Positions 1 to 8,791 of a stretch of 64,000 bases of DNA are shown here, one piece after another. The notes under the pieces were generated by a model. It saw only the letters and a list, made by a program, of their open reading frames with translations. It did no database searches and was not told the DNA's origin. The first letter of the stretch is position 1; the number at the start of each line of letters is the position of its first letter. Position numbers and translations under genes: made by a program. Location of the stretch: NCBI RefSeq assembly GCF_000515275.1, contig NZ_KI911560.1:1550001-1614000 (forward strand), read 5' to 3'. This stretch comes from Methylophilus sp. 5 (GTDB lineage: Bacteria > Pseudomonadota > Gammaproteobacteria > Burkholderiales > Methylophilaceae).

Positions 1-2
1 CA

Positions 3-374
3 GTACTTGAAACTGTGCGTTTAGACCCGGAAAGGCAATTGATCGCTGCGCAATGTTCAGGTGCATTGATTTTGGCCAGGCTAGGGCTGCTCAATGAGAT
101 GCCTGTGTGCACTGACCTGGTGACTAAAGCCTGGGTGCAAGCCTTGGGCTGCAATGTATTGGATCAGCCGTTTTTTGCACAAGGTAATCTGGCTACCGCA
201 GGGGGCTGCCTGGCTTCACAATATCTGGCGTTTTGGCTGATTGTCCGTAGTGCAGGCCTTGAGGCCGCCGAGCGTGCATTGCATTATGTCGCTCCGGTCG
301 GCGAAAAAGAACTTTATGTGCAGCGTGCGGTAGGCCATGTCAGGCCGTATTTGCCCGCAGACGTGTTTATTTGA
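3..374 (+). CDS. DJ-1/PfpI family protein, 3' part
   Basis: The reading frame is open from the first bases of the window and ends with TGA at 374, so the N-terminus lies outside. The visible ~120 residues contain a nucleophile-elbow motif (AQCSGA) typical of the DJ-1/PfpI and class I glutamine amidotransferase-like fold, followed by GNLATAGGC and a conserved C-terminal stretch ending in VRPYL. Family members act as glyoxalases, chaperones or isonitrile hydratase-like enzymes; the substrate cannot be told from this fragment. A paiB-like gene follows after 6 bases on the same strand, so the two may be cotranscribed. The GTG at 15 is probably not the true start. Confidence 0.8.
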   Translation, partial: VLETVRLDPERQLIAAQCSGALILARLGLLNEMPVCTDLVTKAWVQALGCNVLDQPFFAQGNLATAGGCLASQYLAFWLIVRSAGLEAAERALHYVAPVGEKELYVQRAVGHVRPYLPADVFI

Positions 375-380
375 TCGCGT

Positions 381-1067
381 ATGTATACCCCCAAACATTT
401 TTCTGCCCCCGGTGAGGCGGCGCTACACGAACTGATACGGACATATCCATTTGCCACCTTGATCATGACCACAGGCGATGGTGTCGAGGTCAACCATTTG
501 CCACTGTATTTAGATGCTGAGGGTGTGTTGAGCGGTCACCTGGCGCGTGCAAATCCCTTATGGCAAGCTGAGCAGGCTGAGCAGGCTGAGCAGGCTGAGC
601 AGGCTGAGCAGGCTGAGCAGGCTGAGCAGGCTGAGCAACCCGTGATGGCGGTTTTTCATGGGCCGCATGCTTATGTGACGCCATCTTGGTACGCCAGTAA
701 AGCGCAAACCGGCATGGTGGTGCCAACCTGGAACTATGTGGTGGCGCATGTGCGAGGCACGCTGCGGGTGATCGAAGATGCCCACTGGTTAGGCGCCCAT
801 CTGGCAGCGCTAACTGCGCAACAGGAAACGGCATTTGAACAGCCTTGGCAGTTGGAAGATGCACCAACGGGCTTTATCGATCAACTGATGCAGGCAGTGG
901 TGGGCATTGAAATTGAAATCACGCAACTGACGGGCAAATGGAAGGTAAGCCAGAACCAGCCACTGGCGAATCAACTGGGTGTACTACAGGGCTTAAGTGC
1001 GAGTGAGGCTGCGCATGGCAAAGCCATGGCTGAGATTGTCCGGGCAGTTAACCACTTATCGACTTAG
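381..1067 (+). CDS. PaiB family FMN-binding protein with AEQ tandem repeat
   Basis: The protein (228 residues) matches the PaiB/FMN-binding negative transcriptional regulator family: N-terminal MYTPKHF, HLPLYLD near residue 40, FHGPHAYV and SPSWY-like motifs after residue 90, VVPTWNY, and GKWKVSQNQ near the C-terminus. These form a split-barrel flavin-binding fold; members act as regulators or flavin-linked stress proteins. Between HLARANPLW and PVMAVFHG, residues about 63-86 are eight consecutive Ala-Glu-Gln units encoded by a 9-bp tandem repeat. They lie where other family members have a short loop, so the insert is probably tolerated at the surface. The gene follows the PfpI-like gene by 6 bases and converges on cobD, overlapping it by 20 bases. 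Confidence 0.88.
   Translation: MYTPKHFSAPGEAALHELIRTYPFATLIMTTGDGVEVNHLPLYLDAEGVLSGHLARANPLWQAEQAEQAEQAEQAEQAEQAEQAEQPVMAVFHGPHAYVTPSWYASKAQTGMVVPTWNYVVAHVRGTLRVIEDAHWLGAHLAALTAQQETAFEQPWQLEDAPTGFIDQLMQAVVGIEIEITQLTGKWKVSQNQPLANQLGVLQGLSASEAAHGKAMAEIVRAVNHLST
567..638 (+). repeat. 9-bp tandem repeat, 8 copies, in frame in paiB-like gene
   Basis: The unit GCTGAGCAG is repeated eight times head to tail; the last copy ends in CAA instead of CAG, a synonymous change. The array is in frame, so each unit adds Ala-Glu-Gln. Near-perfect identity between copies suggests recent expansion by slippage. Copy-number change would alter loop length without breaking the frame. Confidence 0.97.
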
Positions 1068-2040
1068 AGGCCTTGTCTAGCGCTTGTGCCAGGCGTGACC
1101 AGGCGGTGGTCAGCGGTAAACCAAACCGCAGTGCTTGCGGCGCTGCAAAATAACGCGTCCATACGCCTTGCTCGGCCAATGCCTGCTGCAACGCGCGGCT
1201 CGCAGGGTGCAACACATATTGAAATAAATCTGTGCTGCCCGCGGGTGCGAGCCCATGCTGGCTAAGTAGTTGTGCTAACTGCCTGGATTGCGCAGGTAAC
1301 TGTTCGCGCATCTGTTGTTGCCAGTCGCGGTCGGCCAGTGCCTGACTGGCGATAAATTGACTCGGCCCGGTGATGGTCCATGGGCCGAGTAACGATTCAA
1401 GCTGTGCCAGCGCTTGTGGTTCGCCAAGCAAGAAGCCCACGCGTAGCCCGGCCAGGCCAAAAAACTTACCCAGCGATCGTAACACCCATAAACCTGCTTG
1501 CCCGCTATGGCTGGCGAGGCTATGTTGTGGTGTGGTGTCCATAAACGCTTCGTCTACCACCAGCCAGCCGCCGCGTGCGGCCAGTCGCGTATGCCAGTCT
1601 AATAGCGTATCGGTTGGGTATAAGTAGCCGGTGGGATTATTGGGATTACATACCAGCAATACGTCCGTATTCTGTAACAGATGGTCATCTGGCATCTGGT
1701 CGAAAAATTGCACCTGATGCCCGGCACGTTGCCAGGCGTGTGCGTGCTCTTGATACATGGTACGTGGCATGGCGACACGGCATGGTGCGCGTAAGCTGGG
1801 TAATGCTTGCAGGGCTGCCTGTGAACCTGCGCAGGCTAATACGTGCTGGCAACTGTAATAAGCACGAGCCGCAGCCTGCAGCGCATCGGGCGCGGGCGGC
1901 AAGCGTTGAAACAGCGAGGCTGATAATGCCGGGATCGGGTAATGCTCTGGATGAATGCCGGTGGAGATATCCAGCCAGTCTGCCAGTGGCCTGCCGTATT
2001 GCTGCGCGGCCTGCTGCAAGTTACCGCCATGTTCAAGCAT
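1048..2040 (-). CDS. cobD: L-threonine-O-3-phosphate decarboxylase (cobalamin synthesis)
   Basis: This PLP-dependent fold-type I aminotransferase-like protein (330 residues) makes (R)-1-amino-2-propanol phosphate, the linker between corrin ring and nucleotide loop. Evidence includes the N-terminal [28 protein letters not shown] (cofactor pocket), VVDEAF (Asp that binds the pyridine nitrogen) and SLGKFFGLAGLRVGF with the Schiff-base lysine. The start was set at the ATG preceding LEHGG rather than a longer upstream option because family members begin here and it overlaps the TGA of cbiB, giving translational coupling. Naming differs by organism (CobD in Salmonella, CobC in Pseudomonas). The 3' end overlaps the convergent paiB-like gene. 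Confidence 0.93.
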   Translation of the reverse strand: MLEHGGNLQQAAQQYGRPLADWLDISTGIHPEHYPIPALSASLFQRLPPAPDALQAAARAYYSCQHVLACAGSQAALQALPSLRAPCRVAMPRTMYQEHAHAWQRAGHQVQFFDQMPDDHLLQNTDVLLVCNPNNPTGYLYPTDTLLDWHTRLAARGGWLVVDEAFMDTTPQHSLASHSGQAGLWVLRSLGKFFGLAGLRVGFLLGEPQALAQLESLLGPWTITGPSQFIASQALADRDWQQQMREQLPAQSRQLAQLLSQHGLAPAGSTDLFQYVLHPASRALQQALAEQGVWTRYFAAPQALRFGLPLTTAWSRLAQALDKASKSISG

Positions 2041-2986
2041 AAGTGACCGCTCCAAGCAGTAGCGCAAGCATCAGCCAAATGACGATGCCATTGCGTACCA
2101 ATTGCAACGCGCGGGGAATATCTTCTTTGGTGGGTGCAATATTGGTGCCCAGGCGCGGGCGCTCATGCCACTCACCGTGATAGCGGGCGCGTCCGCCCAA
2201 TTGCACATTCAGCGCGCCTGCTCCGGCAGCCATTACCGGGCCTGCATTCGGGCTATCCCATAACGGTGCCTGTTGCCGCCAGGTTTGCCATGCCAGCCGT
2301 GTGTGGCCAAGCAATGCATAGGTGAGCGCCGTCAGCCGGGCGGGCACATAATTCAGCACGTCATCCAGTCGGGCGGCCGCCCAGCCATAATAGAAATAAC
2401 GCGGTGTTTTATAGCCCCACATGGCATCCAGGGTGTTCACCAGGCGGTAGGCCAGCGCCCCAGGGCCGCCTGCAACAAAAAACCAAAACAGGGCACCAAA
2501 CACGCTGTCATTGCCGTTTTCCAGCACCGATTCAATGGTCGCGCTCACGGGTTCAATCGCTTCTACATCGCGGCTCACCATATAAGAGGTGGCAAGTTGT
2601 GCCTGCTGAAATTGCCCAGTCTGCAACGCGTTATAGACTGCCAACCCATGCTGGCGCAAGCTGCGGTGACCAATGGCAAAATACAGCAAATACAGGTGTA
2701 GCGAGAGTGCCAGCCATACTGAGAGATGCATGATTAACAGGCATAAAATGACCGGCGGTAAAACGACTAGGCTGACGCCGAGCACGCCGTAAATATATTG
2801 GCGGCGTGATGGGTGTTTGTGTGAGAGATTCAAGCGTTTTTCAAGTTGCGTCACCAGCCAGCCAAAGCCCACCAGCGGATGCCAGCGCCTGGGTTCGCCC
2901 AGCCAGCCATCAAGCAGCACAGCACCACAGGCAAGCCCGGCGAGTGTGAGATAATCGAGTGATGGATAAACAGGTAGTGAAAACAT
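2033..2986 (-). CDS. cbiB: adenosylcobinamide-phosphate synthase
   Basis: The protein (317 residues) is a multi-pass inner-membrane enzyme that amidates adenosylcobyric acid with aminopropanol phosphate. Diagnostic stretches are [18 protein letters not shown] near the N-terminus, [20 protein letters not shown] in the middle, a [26 protein letters not shown] stretch and a hydrophobic C-terminal helix. The start is the ATG before FSLPVYP; a longer frame upstream has a proline-rich, non-homologous N-terminus and would lie inside cobQ. It is coupled to cobD downstream, whose product makes its co-substrate. Its 5' end overlaps that of the divergent cobQ. Confidence 0.93.
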   Translation of the reverse strand: MFSLPVYPSLDYLTLAGLACGAVLLDGWLGEPRRWHPLVGFGWLVTQLEKRLNLSHKHPSRRQYIYGVLGVSLVVLPPVILCLLIMHLSVWLALSLHLYLLYFAIGHRSLRQHGLAVYNALQTGQFQQAQLATSYMVSRDVEAIEPVSATIESVLENGNDSVFGALFWFFVAGGPGALAYRLVNTLDAMWGYKTPRYFYYGWAAARLDDVLNYVPARLTALTYALLGHTRLAWQTWRQQAPLWDSPNAGPVMAAGAGALNVQLGGRARYHGEWHERPRLGTNIAPTKEDIPRALQLVRNGIVIWLMLALLLGAVTYA

Positions 2987-4440
2987 TAATGGTTCAGGGC
3001 ACCACGTCGGATGCCGGTAAAAGTACGCTGGTGGCCGGATTGTGCCGCGTATTGTACCGCAGAGGGGTGGCGGTGGCGCCATTCAAGCCGCAAAACATGG
3101 CGCTCAATGCCGCCGTGACTGCCGATGGCGGCGAGATTGGCCGGGCGCAGGCGGTGCAAGCGATGGCGTGCGGATTGCAGCCGCATACCGATATGAACCC
3201 GGTGTTGCTCAAGCCGAATTCAGACACCGGCTGCCAGGTGATTATTCACGGCCAGGTGGTGGGTAACCAGGAAGCGAGTACTTACCACGACTATAAAAAA
3301 ACCGCGATGCAGGCGGTGCTGCAATCTTATCAACGCTTGCAGCAACAGTATGGCTGCGTGGTGGTTGAGGGCGCAGGTAGCCCGGCCGAAATCAACCTGC
3401 GTGCGAATGATATTGCCAATATGGGCTTTGCCGAGGCGGTGGATTGCCCGGTGATTTTGGTGGCCGATATTGATAAAGGCGGCGTGTTCGCACACCTGGT
3501 TGGCACCCTGGCTTTACTGAGCGAAAGCGAACAGGCGCGGGTGGTTGGCTTTGTCATTAACAAATTTCGCGGCGATATTGCTTTGCTGCAACCTGGGCTG
3601 GATTGGCTGGAAGCGCGCACGGGCAAACCCGTGCTAGGCGTGTTGCCCTATCTGCATGATTTGCATCTGGAAGCAGAAGATGCCGTGGCCAGGACGAGTA
3701 CCAAAAAAACCGGCGCACAATTAACGGTCGTGGTACCCGTGTTACCGCATATCGCCAACCATACCGACTTTGACGCGTTGCGTTTGCACCCGCAAGTCGA
3801 CCTCAAGTTTGTGCGTTTGAGTGAGCCTGTGCCCGCGGCTGATTTAATCATTTTGCCCGGTAGTAAAAATGTGCGAGGCGACTTGGCGGCTTTGCGCGAG
3901 TATGGCTGGGAGCCTGTGATTGCGCGGCATTTGCGTTACGGCGGCAAAGTACTGGGGATTTGTGGCGGCTTTCAGATGCTCGGCCAGCAGTTGCATGATC
4001 CGTTGGCGCTAGAGGGCGAAGCCGGCAGTAGTAAAGGGCTAGGCTGGTTGCCCATGGAAACCACGCTGGAAGCACATAAACAGCTCAAACAAGTCTCAGG
4101 CAAGCTGGCTTTTGCCGATGCAGAATTACAGGGTTATGAGATTCATATGGGCGTGAGTAGCGGCGCTGCGTTGGCGCGCCCGGTGCATGACATCGCGGGG
4201 CAGGCAGAAGGCGCATTGTCAGCCGATGGCCAGGTCGCGGGCAGTTACGTGCATGGTTTGTTTGACCACCCGCAAGCCTGTGCCGCCTGGTTGCAATGGG
4301 CGGGGTTGTCTACCCAGGTGGATTACGACTACACGCAATTGCGAGAACAGAGTTTGGAGCAACTGGCGCAAAGTTTGCGCCAGCATATCAATTGGTCAGC
4401 GCTTGCACCTTATCTGCCAGCAGGGTTTAAGCCAGTTTAG
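2959..4440 (+). CDS. cobQ: cobyric acid synthase
   Basis: This cytosolic amidotransferase (493 residues from GTG 2959; 492 from ATG 2962) uses glutamine and ATP to amidate positions b, d, e and g of adenosylcobyrinate a,c-diamide. The N-terminal half has the P-loop-like [13 protein letters not shown] and KPQNMALNA; the C-terminal GATase1-like domain has the nucleophile in [13 protein letters not shown] and the His in [10 protein letters not shown]. The exact start is uncertain: GTG 2959, ATG 2962, GTG 2977 or ATG 2989 all keep the P-loop. Upstream starts overlap the divergent cbiB start at 2986. The stop overlaps that of the convergent S4-domain gene by four bases. Confidence 0.95.
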   Translation: MMDKQVVKTLMVQGTTSDAGKSTLVAGLCRVLYRRGVAVAPFKPQNMALNAAVTADGGEIGRAQAVQAMACGLQPHTDMNPVLLKPNSDTGCQVIIHGQVVGNQEASTYHDYKKTAMQAVLQSYQRLQQQYGCVVVEGAGSPAEINLRANDIANMGFAEAVDCPVILVADIDKGGVFAHLVGTLALLSESEQARVVGFVINKFRGDIALLQPGLDWLEARTGKPVLGVLPYLHDLHLEAEDAVARTSTKKTGAQLTVVVPVLPHIANHTDFDALRLHPQVDLKFVRLSEPVPAADLIILPGSKNVRGDLAALREYGWEPVIARHLRYGGKVLGICGGFQMLGQQLHDPLALEGEAGSSKGLGWLPMETTLEAHKQLKQVSGKLAFADAELQGYEIHMGVSSGAALARPVHDIAGQAEGALSADGQVAGSYVHGLFDHPQACAAWLQWAGLSTQVDYDYTQLREQSLEQLAQSLRQHINWSALAPYLPAGFKPV

Positions 4441-4655
4441 CCTGACACCACTTTAATCGTCTGCTCAAACGCTTCTACCACTTGTCCGGCGCGGATTTTG
4501 GCAGTTTTTCTGCGCTCAATGGCGCCATCGACCTTAATCAACCCTTCGGCCACCATAGACTTTCCCTGGCCGCCACTGTCGGCCACGCCTTCCAGTTTCA
4601 GCAAATCACATAGCGCGATATGTTCGCCTCTCAGTTCAAAAGTCGTCGTTGCCAT
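4437..4655 (-). CDS. small S4-domain RNA-binding protein (YbcJ-like)
   Basis: The 72-residue protein is essentially one S4 RNA-binding domain ([39 protein letters not shown], then [15 protein letters not shown]). E. coli YbcJ and similar stand-alone S4 proteins are associated with ribosome or RNA binding, with no settled reaction. An AGGA ribosome-binding site precedes the ATG. It is the last gene of the minus-strand run that begins at the cobalamin riboswitch, 32 bases after the DUF4198 gene, but its function need not relate to cobalamin. Confidence 0.85.
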   Translation of the reverse strand: MATTTFELRGEHIALCDLLKLEGVADSGGQGKSMVAEGLIKVDGAIERRKTAKIRAGQVVEAFEQTIKVVSG

Positions 4656-4687
4656 GGTTTGTCCTATGCGTGTCTGAAAGCGTCATT

Positions 4688-5503
4688 TTAAGGCTTGTTT
4701 GCAGTTTCTGGCGGTAAATTCACCTCCAGTGTAAGTGAGGCATTCTGGCTTTCCCACAAATTTTCATTCAACTGGTGATGCACGGTGACAAATAGAAAAT
4801 TCAACCCGGCTTTTTGCGGGTGAAAGCTAAACTCGCCCTGCTGGTTGGCATGAATGTTGGAGGTTCTGACATTGTCGAGGTCGTACAAGTCCTCGATCCT
4901 GTGTTTGATAAAATGCTCGTTATCCGTCACCACGATAATGCGCGCATCTGGCACCGGCTTACCATTTTCCAGCACACGGAAACTGAGTTCACCGCCCAGC
5001 AGCAGGCCATTGGGTGACGCCAGTGGAATAATTTCCAGGCCTTGGTTAAAGGGCTTGGCAGTGTATTTTTGTTGGCCTTTAAAGATATAAGTGTCAGCAT
5101 AGCTATAGTAATTCATGGTGGTCGGCTTGCCGGTCACGCGCTTCATGTCTGCCGCAAAGTAGAGCTTTTTATCCGCCGTCTCAACAGCTTTATAGATTGG
5201 GCCCACGCGTAGTCCTGTGCTGATACGATACGTACCTTCCTCTTTTAATTCTGGCTCGAGATAAACTGCTGCCTTGGTTTTGGCGATCGGTTTGATCGCC
5301 GAGGTTGTGCCGTTAGGCGCCGTGATCGTAAAGTTGGGCGAGTCCATGGCAAAATCGGCCTGGAATGGAAACTCGGTAAATGCTGACTCAATGGTCAGGC
5401 GGTGATGCGTCACATTGAACTGGTTAGGTTTTAAAAATGGCACATGCGCCTCGGCACCTAGGGATGCAACGAAGGCGATGATGGCTAAGGAAATTTTTTT
5501 CAT
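4688..5503 (-). CDS. DUF4198 (NikK/CbiK-like) secreted metal-uptake-related protein
   Basis: The 271-residue protein has a signal peptide (MKKISLAIIAFVASLGAEA) with a likely cut after AEA, leaving a mature N-terminus HVPFLKP. It then fits the DUF4198 family of periplasmic proteins linked to nickel or cobalt uptake: beta-rich, with FPFQADFAMDSPNFTI and a late Ig-like part. A mature N-terminal His followed by inner His residues suits metal binding. Placement after cobU in a cobalamin-riboswitch unit points to cobalt rather than nickel, by inference. No permease of the CbiMNQO or NikMNQO type is adjacent. Confidence 0.75.
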   Translation of the reverse strand: MKKISLAIIAFVASLGAEAHVPFLKPNQFNVTHHRLTIESAFTEFPFQADFAMDSPNFTITAPNGTTSAIKPIAKTKAAVYLEPELKEEGTYRISTGLRVGPIYKAVETADKKLYFAADMKRVTGKPTTMNYYSYADTYIFKGQQKYTAKPFNQGLEIIPLASPNGLLLGGELSFRVLENGKPVPDARIIVVTDNEHFIKHRIEDLYDLDNVRTSNIHANQQGEFSFHPQKAGLNFLFVTVHHQLNENLWESQNASLTLEVNLPPETANKP

Positions 5504-5518
5504 GGTATGTCTTTCTTG

Positions 5519-6043
5519 TTATTTAAGCTTTAACGGCAAGCCTGCTGCAATAAAACTGACTGCATTGGCAATGGCTGCCACATGCTGGTTCAAGCGACCT
5601 TGTTCATCCTGAAACTGGCGATTGATTTCGCCCAGCGGCACGATGCCCATGCCGACTTCATTGCTGACTAAAAACACCGTCGCTTGCAATTGCGGCAACG
5701 CGTCCAGCAAGGCCTGCTTTTCTGCCTGCCAATCCAGCCGCTCCGGTTTGTCACAATCGGGGCAGATGCATTGTGCTAACCATAAGGTCAGGCAATCGAC
5801 AATCACACAGGTATCAGCTGCATCGTTGGCTAGCAGCGTTTGCCCGAGGTTAAACGGCGCTTCTACCAATGCCCAATAGGGTGGGCGGCGTTCTTTGTGA
5901 TGCGACACCCGCTTGGCGAACTCATCGTCATACACTTGCGCCGTGGCGATATAAGTCACCGGCAACTCCAGTGCAGACGCTAACCGCTCTGCATAAGCAC
6001 TTTTGCCGCTACGCGCACCGCCTAAAATCAGGTGACTACTCAT
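5519..6043 (-). CDS. cobU: adenosylcobinamide kinase / adenosylcobinamide-phosphate guanylyltransferase
   Basis: The bifunctional enzyme (174 residues) phosphorylates adenosylcobinamide and then forms GDP-cobinamide. It starts with LILGGARSGKSAYAE, a P-loop, and has VSHHKERRPPYW containing the His that becomes guanylylated, followed by CVIVDCLTLWLAQ and VSNEVGMGIVP. It overlaps the upstream btuF-like gene by four bases (ATGA), so they are probably translationally coupled. The partner cobS and the lower-ligand activator cobT are not in the window. Confidence 0.95.
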   Translation of the reverse strand: MSSHLILGGARSGKSAYAERLASALELPVTYIATAQVYDDEFAKRVSHHKERRPPYWALVEAPFNLGQTLLANDAADTCVIVDCLTLWLAQCICPDCDKPERLDWQAEKQALLDALPQLQATVFLVSNEVGMGIVPLGEINRQFQDEQGRLNQHVAAIANAVSFIAAGLPLKLK

Positions 6044-6846
6044 AAAACACTCCCGTGCTGCTGTTGCCAGCGTTGAATAATGGTTTGCAATTGCGGTAGG
6101 CCTTCAGTAAATAGTGCGGGGCCAGGCTGCAAAATATCGACGGATTTTATTTCGTAAAGATGGCCGTCTCGTATGGCGGGCATGGCTTGCCAACCTGCAC
6201 GTGCAGCCACTTTTGTTGGCTGGAATTTTTTGCCGCACCAGGAGCCAATAATGATGTCAGGCTGCGCGGCTAATACCTGCTCTGCAGTGACTTGCCGGTC
6301 ACGTGCGCTGTGAAACTGGCTTAAGTGCGGGAAGCAATCGACGCCGCCTGCGGCTTCAATGAGCTCAGCTGCCCAGCGGATGCTACACATCATGGGCTCA
6401 TCCCACTCTTCAAAATAGACCTTGGGTTGGCGTGACCAAGCGGACGCTTGCTGGCGCGCGGCAGTCAGTTGTGCCTGGTAAGTTTCTACTAGCTTATTCG
6501 CTTTGTCGCTGGCCCCGACCAGGTCGCCCACGGTGAGTATCATTTGCAAAGTTTCGTCCAGGCTGCGCTGGTTAAACACATGCACCTGGCAGCCAGCTTT
6601 AATCAGTGACGCGGCAATGTCGGCCTGCAAGTTAGAAAAACACAGCACCAGGTCTGGTTGTAGTGCCAGAATTTTTTCGATATTAGCGTTGGTGAAGGCG
6701 CTGATTTTGGGTTTTTCTTTGCGCGCAATGGCCGGGCGGGTGGTAAAACCAGAAATGCCGACAAGTCGGTCTTGCTCACCCAACAGGTACAACACCTCCA
6801 CCGTTTCAGTGGTTAGGCAGACAATGCGTTGCGGCCAGCGCTTCAT
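6040..6846 (-). CDS. BtuF-like cobalamin-binding protein lacking a signal peptide
   Basis: The 268-residue protein resembles class III periplasmic binding proteins of the BtuF/FecB type: RIVCLTTETVEVLYLLGEQDRLVGISGFT at the N-terminus, a long central helix, and PDIIIGSWCGKKF and an IKSVDILQPGPAL part in the C-terminal lobe. Such proteins normally deliver corrinoids to BtuCD in the periplasm. Here the N-terminus (MKRWPQRIVCL) has no hydrophobic signal segment, and no BtuC or BtuD gene is present. It overlaps bluB and cobU by four bases each. It may bind cobalamin or cobinamide in the cytosol, or export may be unrecognised. Confidence 0.85.
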   Translation of the reverse strand: MKRWPQRIVCLTTETVEVLYLLGEQDRLVGISGFTTRPAIARKEKPKISAFTNANIEKILALQPDLVLCFSNLQADIAASLIKAGCQVHVFNQRSLDETLQMILTVGDLVGASDKANKLVETYQAQLTAARQQASAWSRQPKVYFEEWDEPMMCSIRWAAELIEAAGGVDCFPHLSQFHSARDRQVTAEQVLAAQPDIIIGSWCGKKFQPTKVAARAGWQAMPAIRDGHLYEIKSVDILQPGPALFTEGLPQLQTIIQRWQQQHGSVL

Positions 6847-7514
6847 GGCTGCGCCTCGTGATTATGCCAGCCGTTTTCCATCAGCATGTCTGAGAGTGGT
6901 TTTTCGGTAGCCCAGCCTTGTTCTACCAGCATGGGGGATTTGTAAAAAGTATTCACATAGCCCAGGCATAAAATCGCCACCGGTTTGGCATCGGCTGGCA
7001 TGCCTAATAATTGCGCCAATGCTTGTGGGTCAAACAGGCTGACCCAGCCCATGCCTATGCCTTCTGCACGTGCTGCCAGCCACAGGTTTTGAATGGCACA
7101 ACTGACTGAAGCCAGGTCCATTTCGGGCAGCGTGCGGCGGCCAAATACATACTTCTCGCGCTGGTCACACAAAGTGGCGACCAGTAATTCACCACAGTCC
7201 AAAATGCCTTCGACCTTGAGGCGCATAAATTCGGCCATGCGTGCCGTGTTTTCAACTTCGCCAATGGCTTGCGCCGTGTGTTTGCGCTCTTCATCGACCA
7301 GCGCATGTATGCGTTTGCGCAGCTCTGCGTCGCTGATGCGGATAAAGCGCCATGGTTGCATCAGGCCAACGCTGGGGGCATGGTGTGCGGCTTGCAATAG
7401 TGTTTGCAATAATTCGGGAGCAATCGGCGTCGGCAAAAAGTGCCGCATATCGCGCCGCTCGGCAATCACTTTGTAGATCGCCGCTTTGTCGGTGTCTGAA
7501 TAGGCAAAACTCAT
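6843..7514 (-). CDS. bluB: 5,6-dimethylbenzimidazole synthase
   Basis: BluB (223 residues) is a nitroreductase-fold enzyme that fragments reduced FMN with oxygen to give dimethylbenzimidazole, the lower ligand of cobalamin. The match rests on ERRDMRHFLPTPI, LLQAAHHAPSVGLMQPWRFI, a LPEMDLASVSCAIQNLWLAARAEG-type stretch and GMGWVSLF. Its presence implies that the organism makes true B12 with DMB under oxic conditions. It overlaps cbiA upstream and the btuF-like gene downstream by four bases each. Confidence 0.94.
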   Translation of the reverse strand: MSFAYSDTDKAAIYKVIAERRDMRHFLPTPIAPELLQTLLQAAHHAPSVGLMQPWRFIRISDAELRKRIHALVDEERKHTAQAIGEVENTARMAEFMRLKVEGILDCGELLVATLCDQREKYVFGRRTLPEMDLASVSCAIQNLWLAARAEGIGMGWVSLFDPQALAQLLGMPADAKPVAILCLGYVNTFYKSPMLVEQGWATEKPLSDMLMENGWHNHEAQP

Positions 7515-8791
7515 GGCAGGAAAAATTGTGCGGCCAGCGCTGGGTTAGACGGGAAGTAAAAATGCAGAAAGCTGGCGGTGATATTCTGGTGGCGATAGAC
7601 CTCTTCACCCGCGCCATATTTGCCTTTGCCTTGGGCGATCACTGGCATATCAGTGTCAAAGCGGCCATAGTGAAACGTGTGTGCACCTATGCTGGCCGCG
7701 TCGTCGTCCGTAGTTGCAAAAGTGGCGTGTTGCGTGCCCAGACCTTGTAGCTTGGGTTGAATCTCACTCTTGCCTGGCAATAGCCCGAACACAGGCTGGC
7801 CATTCAGTGTGTCACCCAGCGCCAGCATGCCGCCGCATTCGGCCAGGATAGGTTTACCCGCTTGCGCGGCGGCGTGTAGGCCGTCGCGCAAGCTGTGGTT
7901 ATGTTGCAGTTGGTCCAGATGCAGTTCGGGGTAGCCGCCAGGTAGCCAGTAAGCATCTGCGGCAGGTAACTGCGCATCGTGCACAGGTGAGAAAAACGTA
8001 ATGTCGGCACCTAGTGTTTGCAGTAAATCGAGATTGGCCTGATAGGTAAAACAGAACGCGGCATCCTTGGCCACGGCAATGGTTTTGCCTTGCAGCAATG
8101 GCGTCGTAGCAAGTGGTTCCGGTACTTGAAAGCTGACGGTGGGCGGCAAAGGAATCCCTGGCCCCAGAAATTGTGCGGCGGCTTCTATGCGCTGCTCAAT
8201 ATCGTCAATCTCTTGTGCCAGGTGCAGGCCGAGGTGGCGCTCTGGCAAACTCAGCTGTGCGTCATGCTTCATGGCACCCAGCCAGGGGATATCGGCTGGC
8301 AAGGCGGCTTGGATCATCTTGGCGTGGCCATCGCTGCCAATTTGGTTGGCAAATACGCCTGCGCGTTTCAGGCTTGGCCTAAACGCGTACAAGCCAAAGG
8401 CAATCGCGGCAAAGGTTTGTGCCATGGCTTTGGCATTAATCACCAAGCCGACGGCAATGCCAAAGCGCTCGGCAATATCGGCACAAGAGGGTGTGCCGTC
8501 ATAAAGCCCCATCACACCTTCGAGCAAAATCACGTCATTGTCTTGCGCAGCCTGATGTAATAATCGTTGCGCATCGGCTTCGCCACACATGCCGAGGTCA
8601 AGGTTATAGACCGGCTTGCCTGTGGCCACTTGCAGAATCATGCCGTCAATAAAGTCCGGGCCGCATTTAAAGGCTTGCACACGCAAGCCGCGGTTGCGGT
8701 AGGCGCGCGCCAACGCGGCGGTGGTCATGGTTTTGCCTTGGCCGGAAGCAGGCGCAGCCATGAGCATGGCGTGACAGCTGGCTGCTTGCAT
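7511..8791 (-). CDS. cbiA: cobyrinate a,c-diamide synthase
   Basis: This ATP- and glutamine-dependent enzyme (426 residues) amidates the a and c acetate side chains of (hydrogeno)cobyrinate. It has an N-terminal synthetase domain with the P-loop-like MAAPASGQGKTMTT, KCGPDFID and EGVMGLYDG, and a C-terminal glutaminase domain with LPGGYPELH and the nucleophile in ILAECGGMLALG, plus a FHYGRF-type motif near the end. The family name differs (CobB in the aerobic, CbiA in the anaerobic route); I cannot decide the route because corrin-ring genes are absent here. Start and stop overlap neighbouring genes. Confidence 0.94.
   Translation of the reverse strand: MQAASCHAMLMAAPASGQGKTMTTAALARAYRNRGLRVQAFKCGPDFIDGMILQVATGKPVYNLDLGMCGEADAQRLLHQAAQDNDVILLEGVMGLYDGTPSCADIAERFGIAVGLVINAKAMAQTFAAIAFGLYAFRPSLKRAGVFANQIGSDGHAKMIQAALPADIPWLGAMKHDAQLSLPERHLGLHLAQEIDDIEQRIEAAAQFLGPGIPLPPTVSFQVPEPLATTPLLQGKTIAVAKDAAFCFTYQANLDLLQTLGADITFFSPVHDAQLPAADAYWLPGGYPELHLDQLQHNHSLRDGLHAAAQAGKPILAECGGMLALGDTLNGQPVFGLLPGKSEIQPKLQGLGTQHATFATTDDDAASIGAHTFHYGRFDTDMPVIAQGKGKYGAGEEVYRHQNITASFLHFYFPSNPALAAQFFLP

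Noticed and set aside
490..867. Open frames on the minus strand opposite the paiB-like gene
   Set aside because: They are created by the 9-bp repeat (Ala/Gln/Pro or Leu/Ser runs) and have no family match; the plus-strand gene is clearly real.
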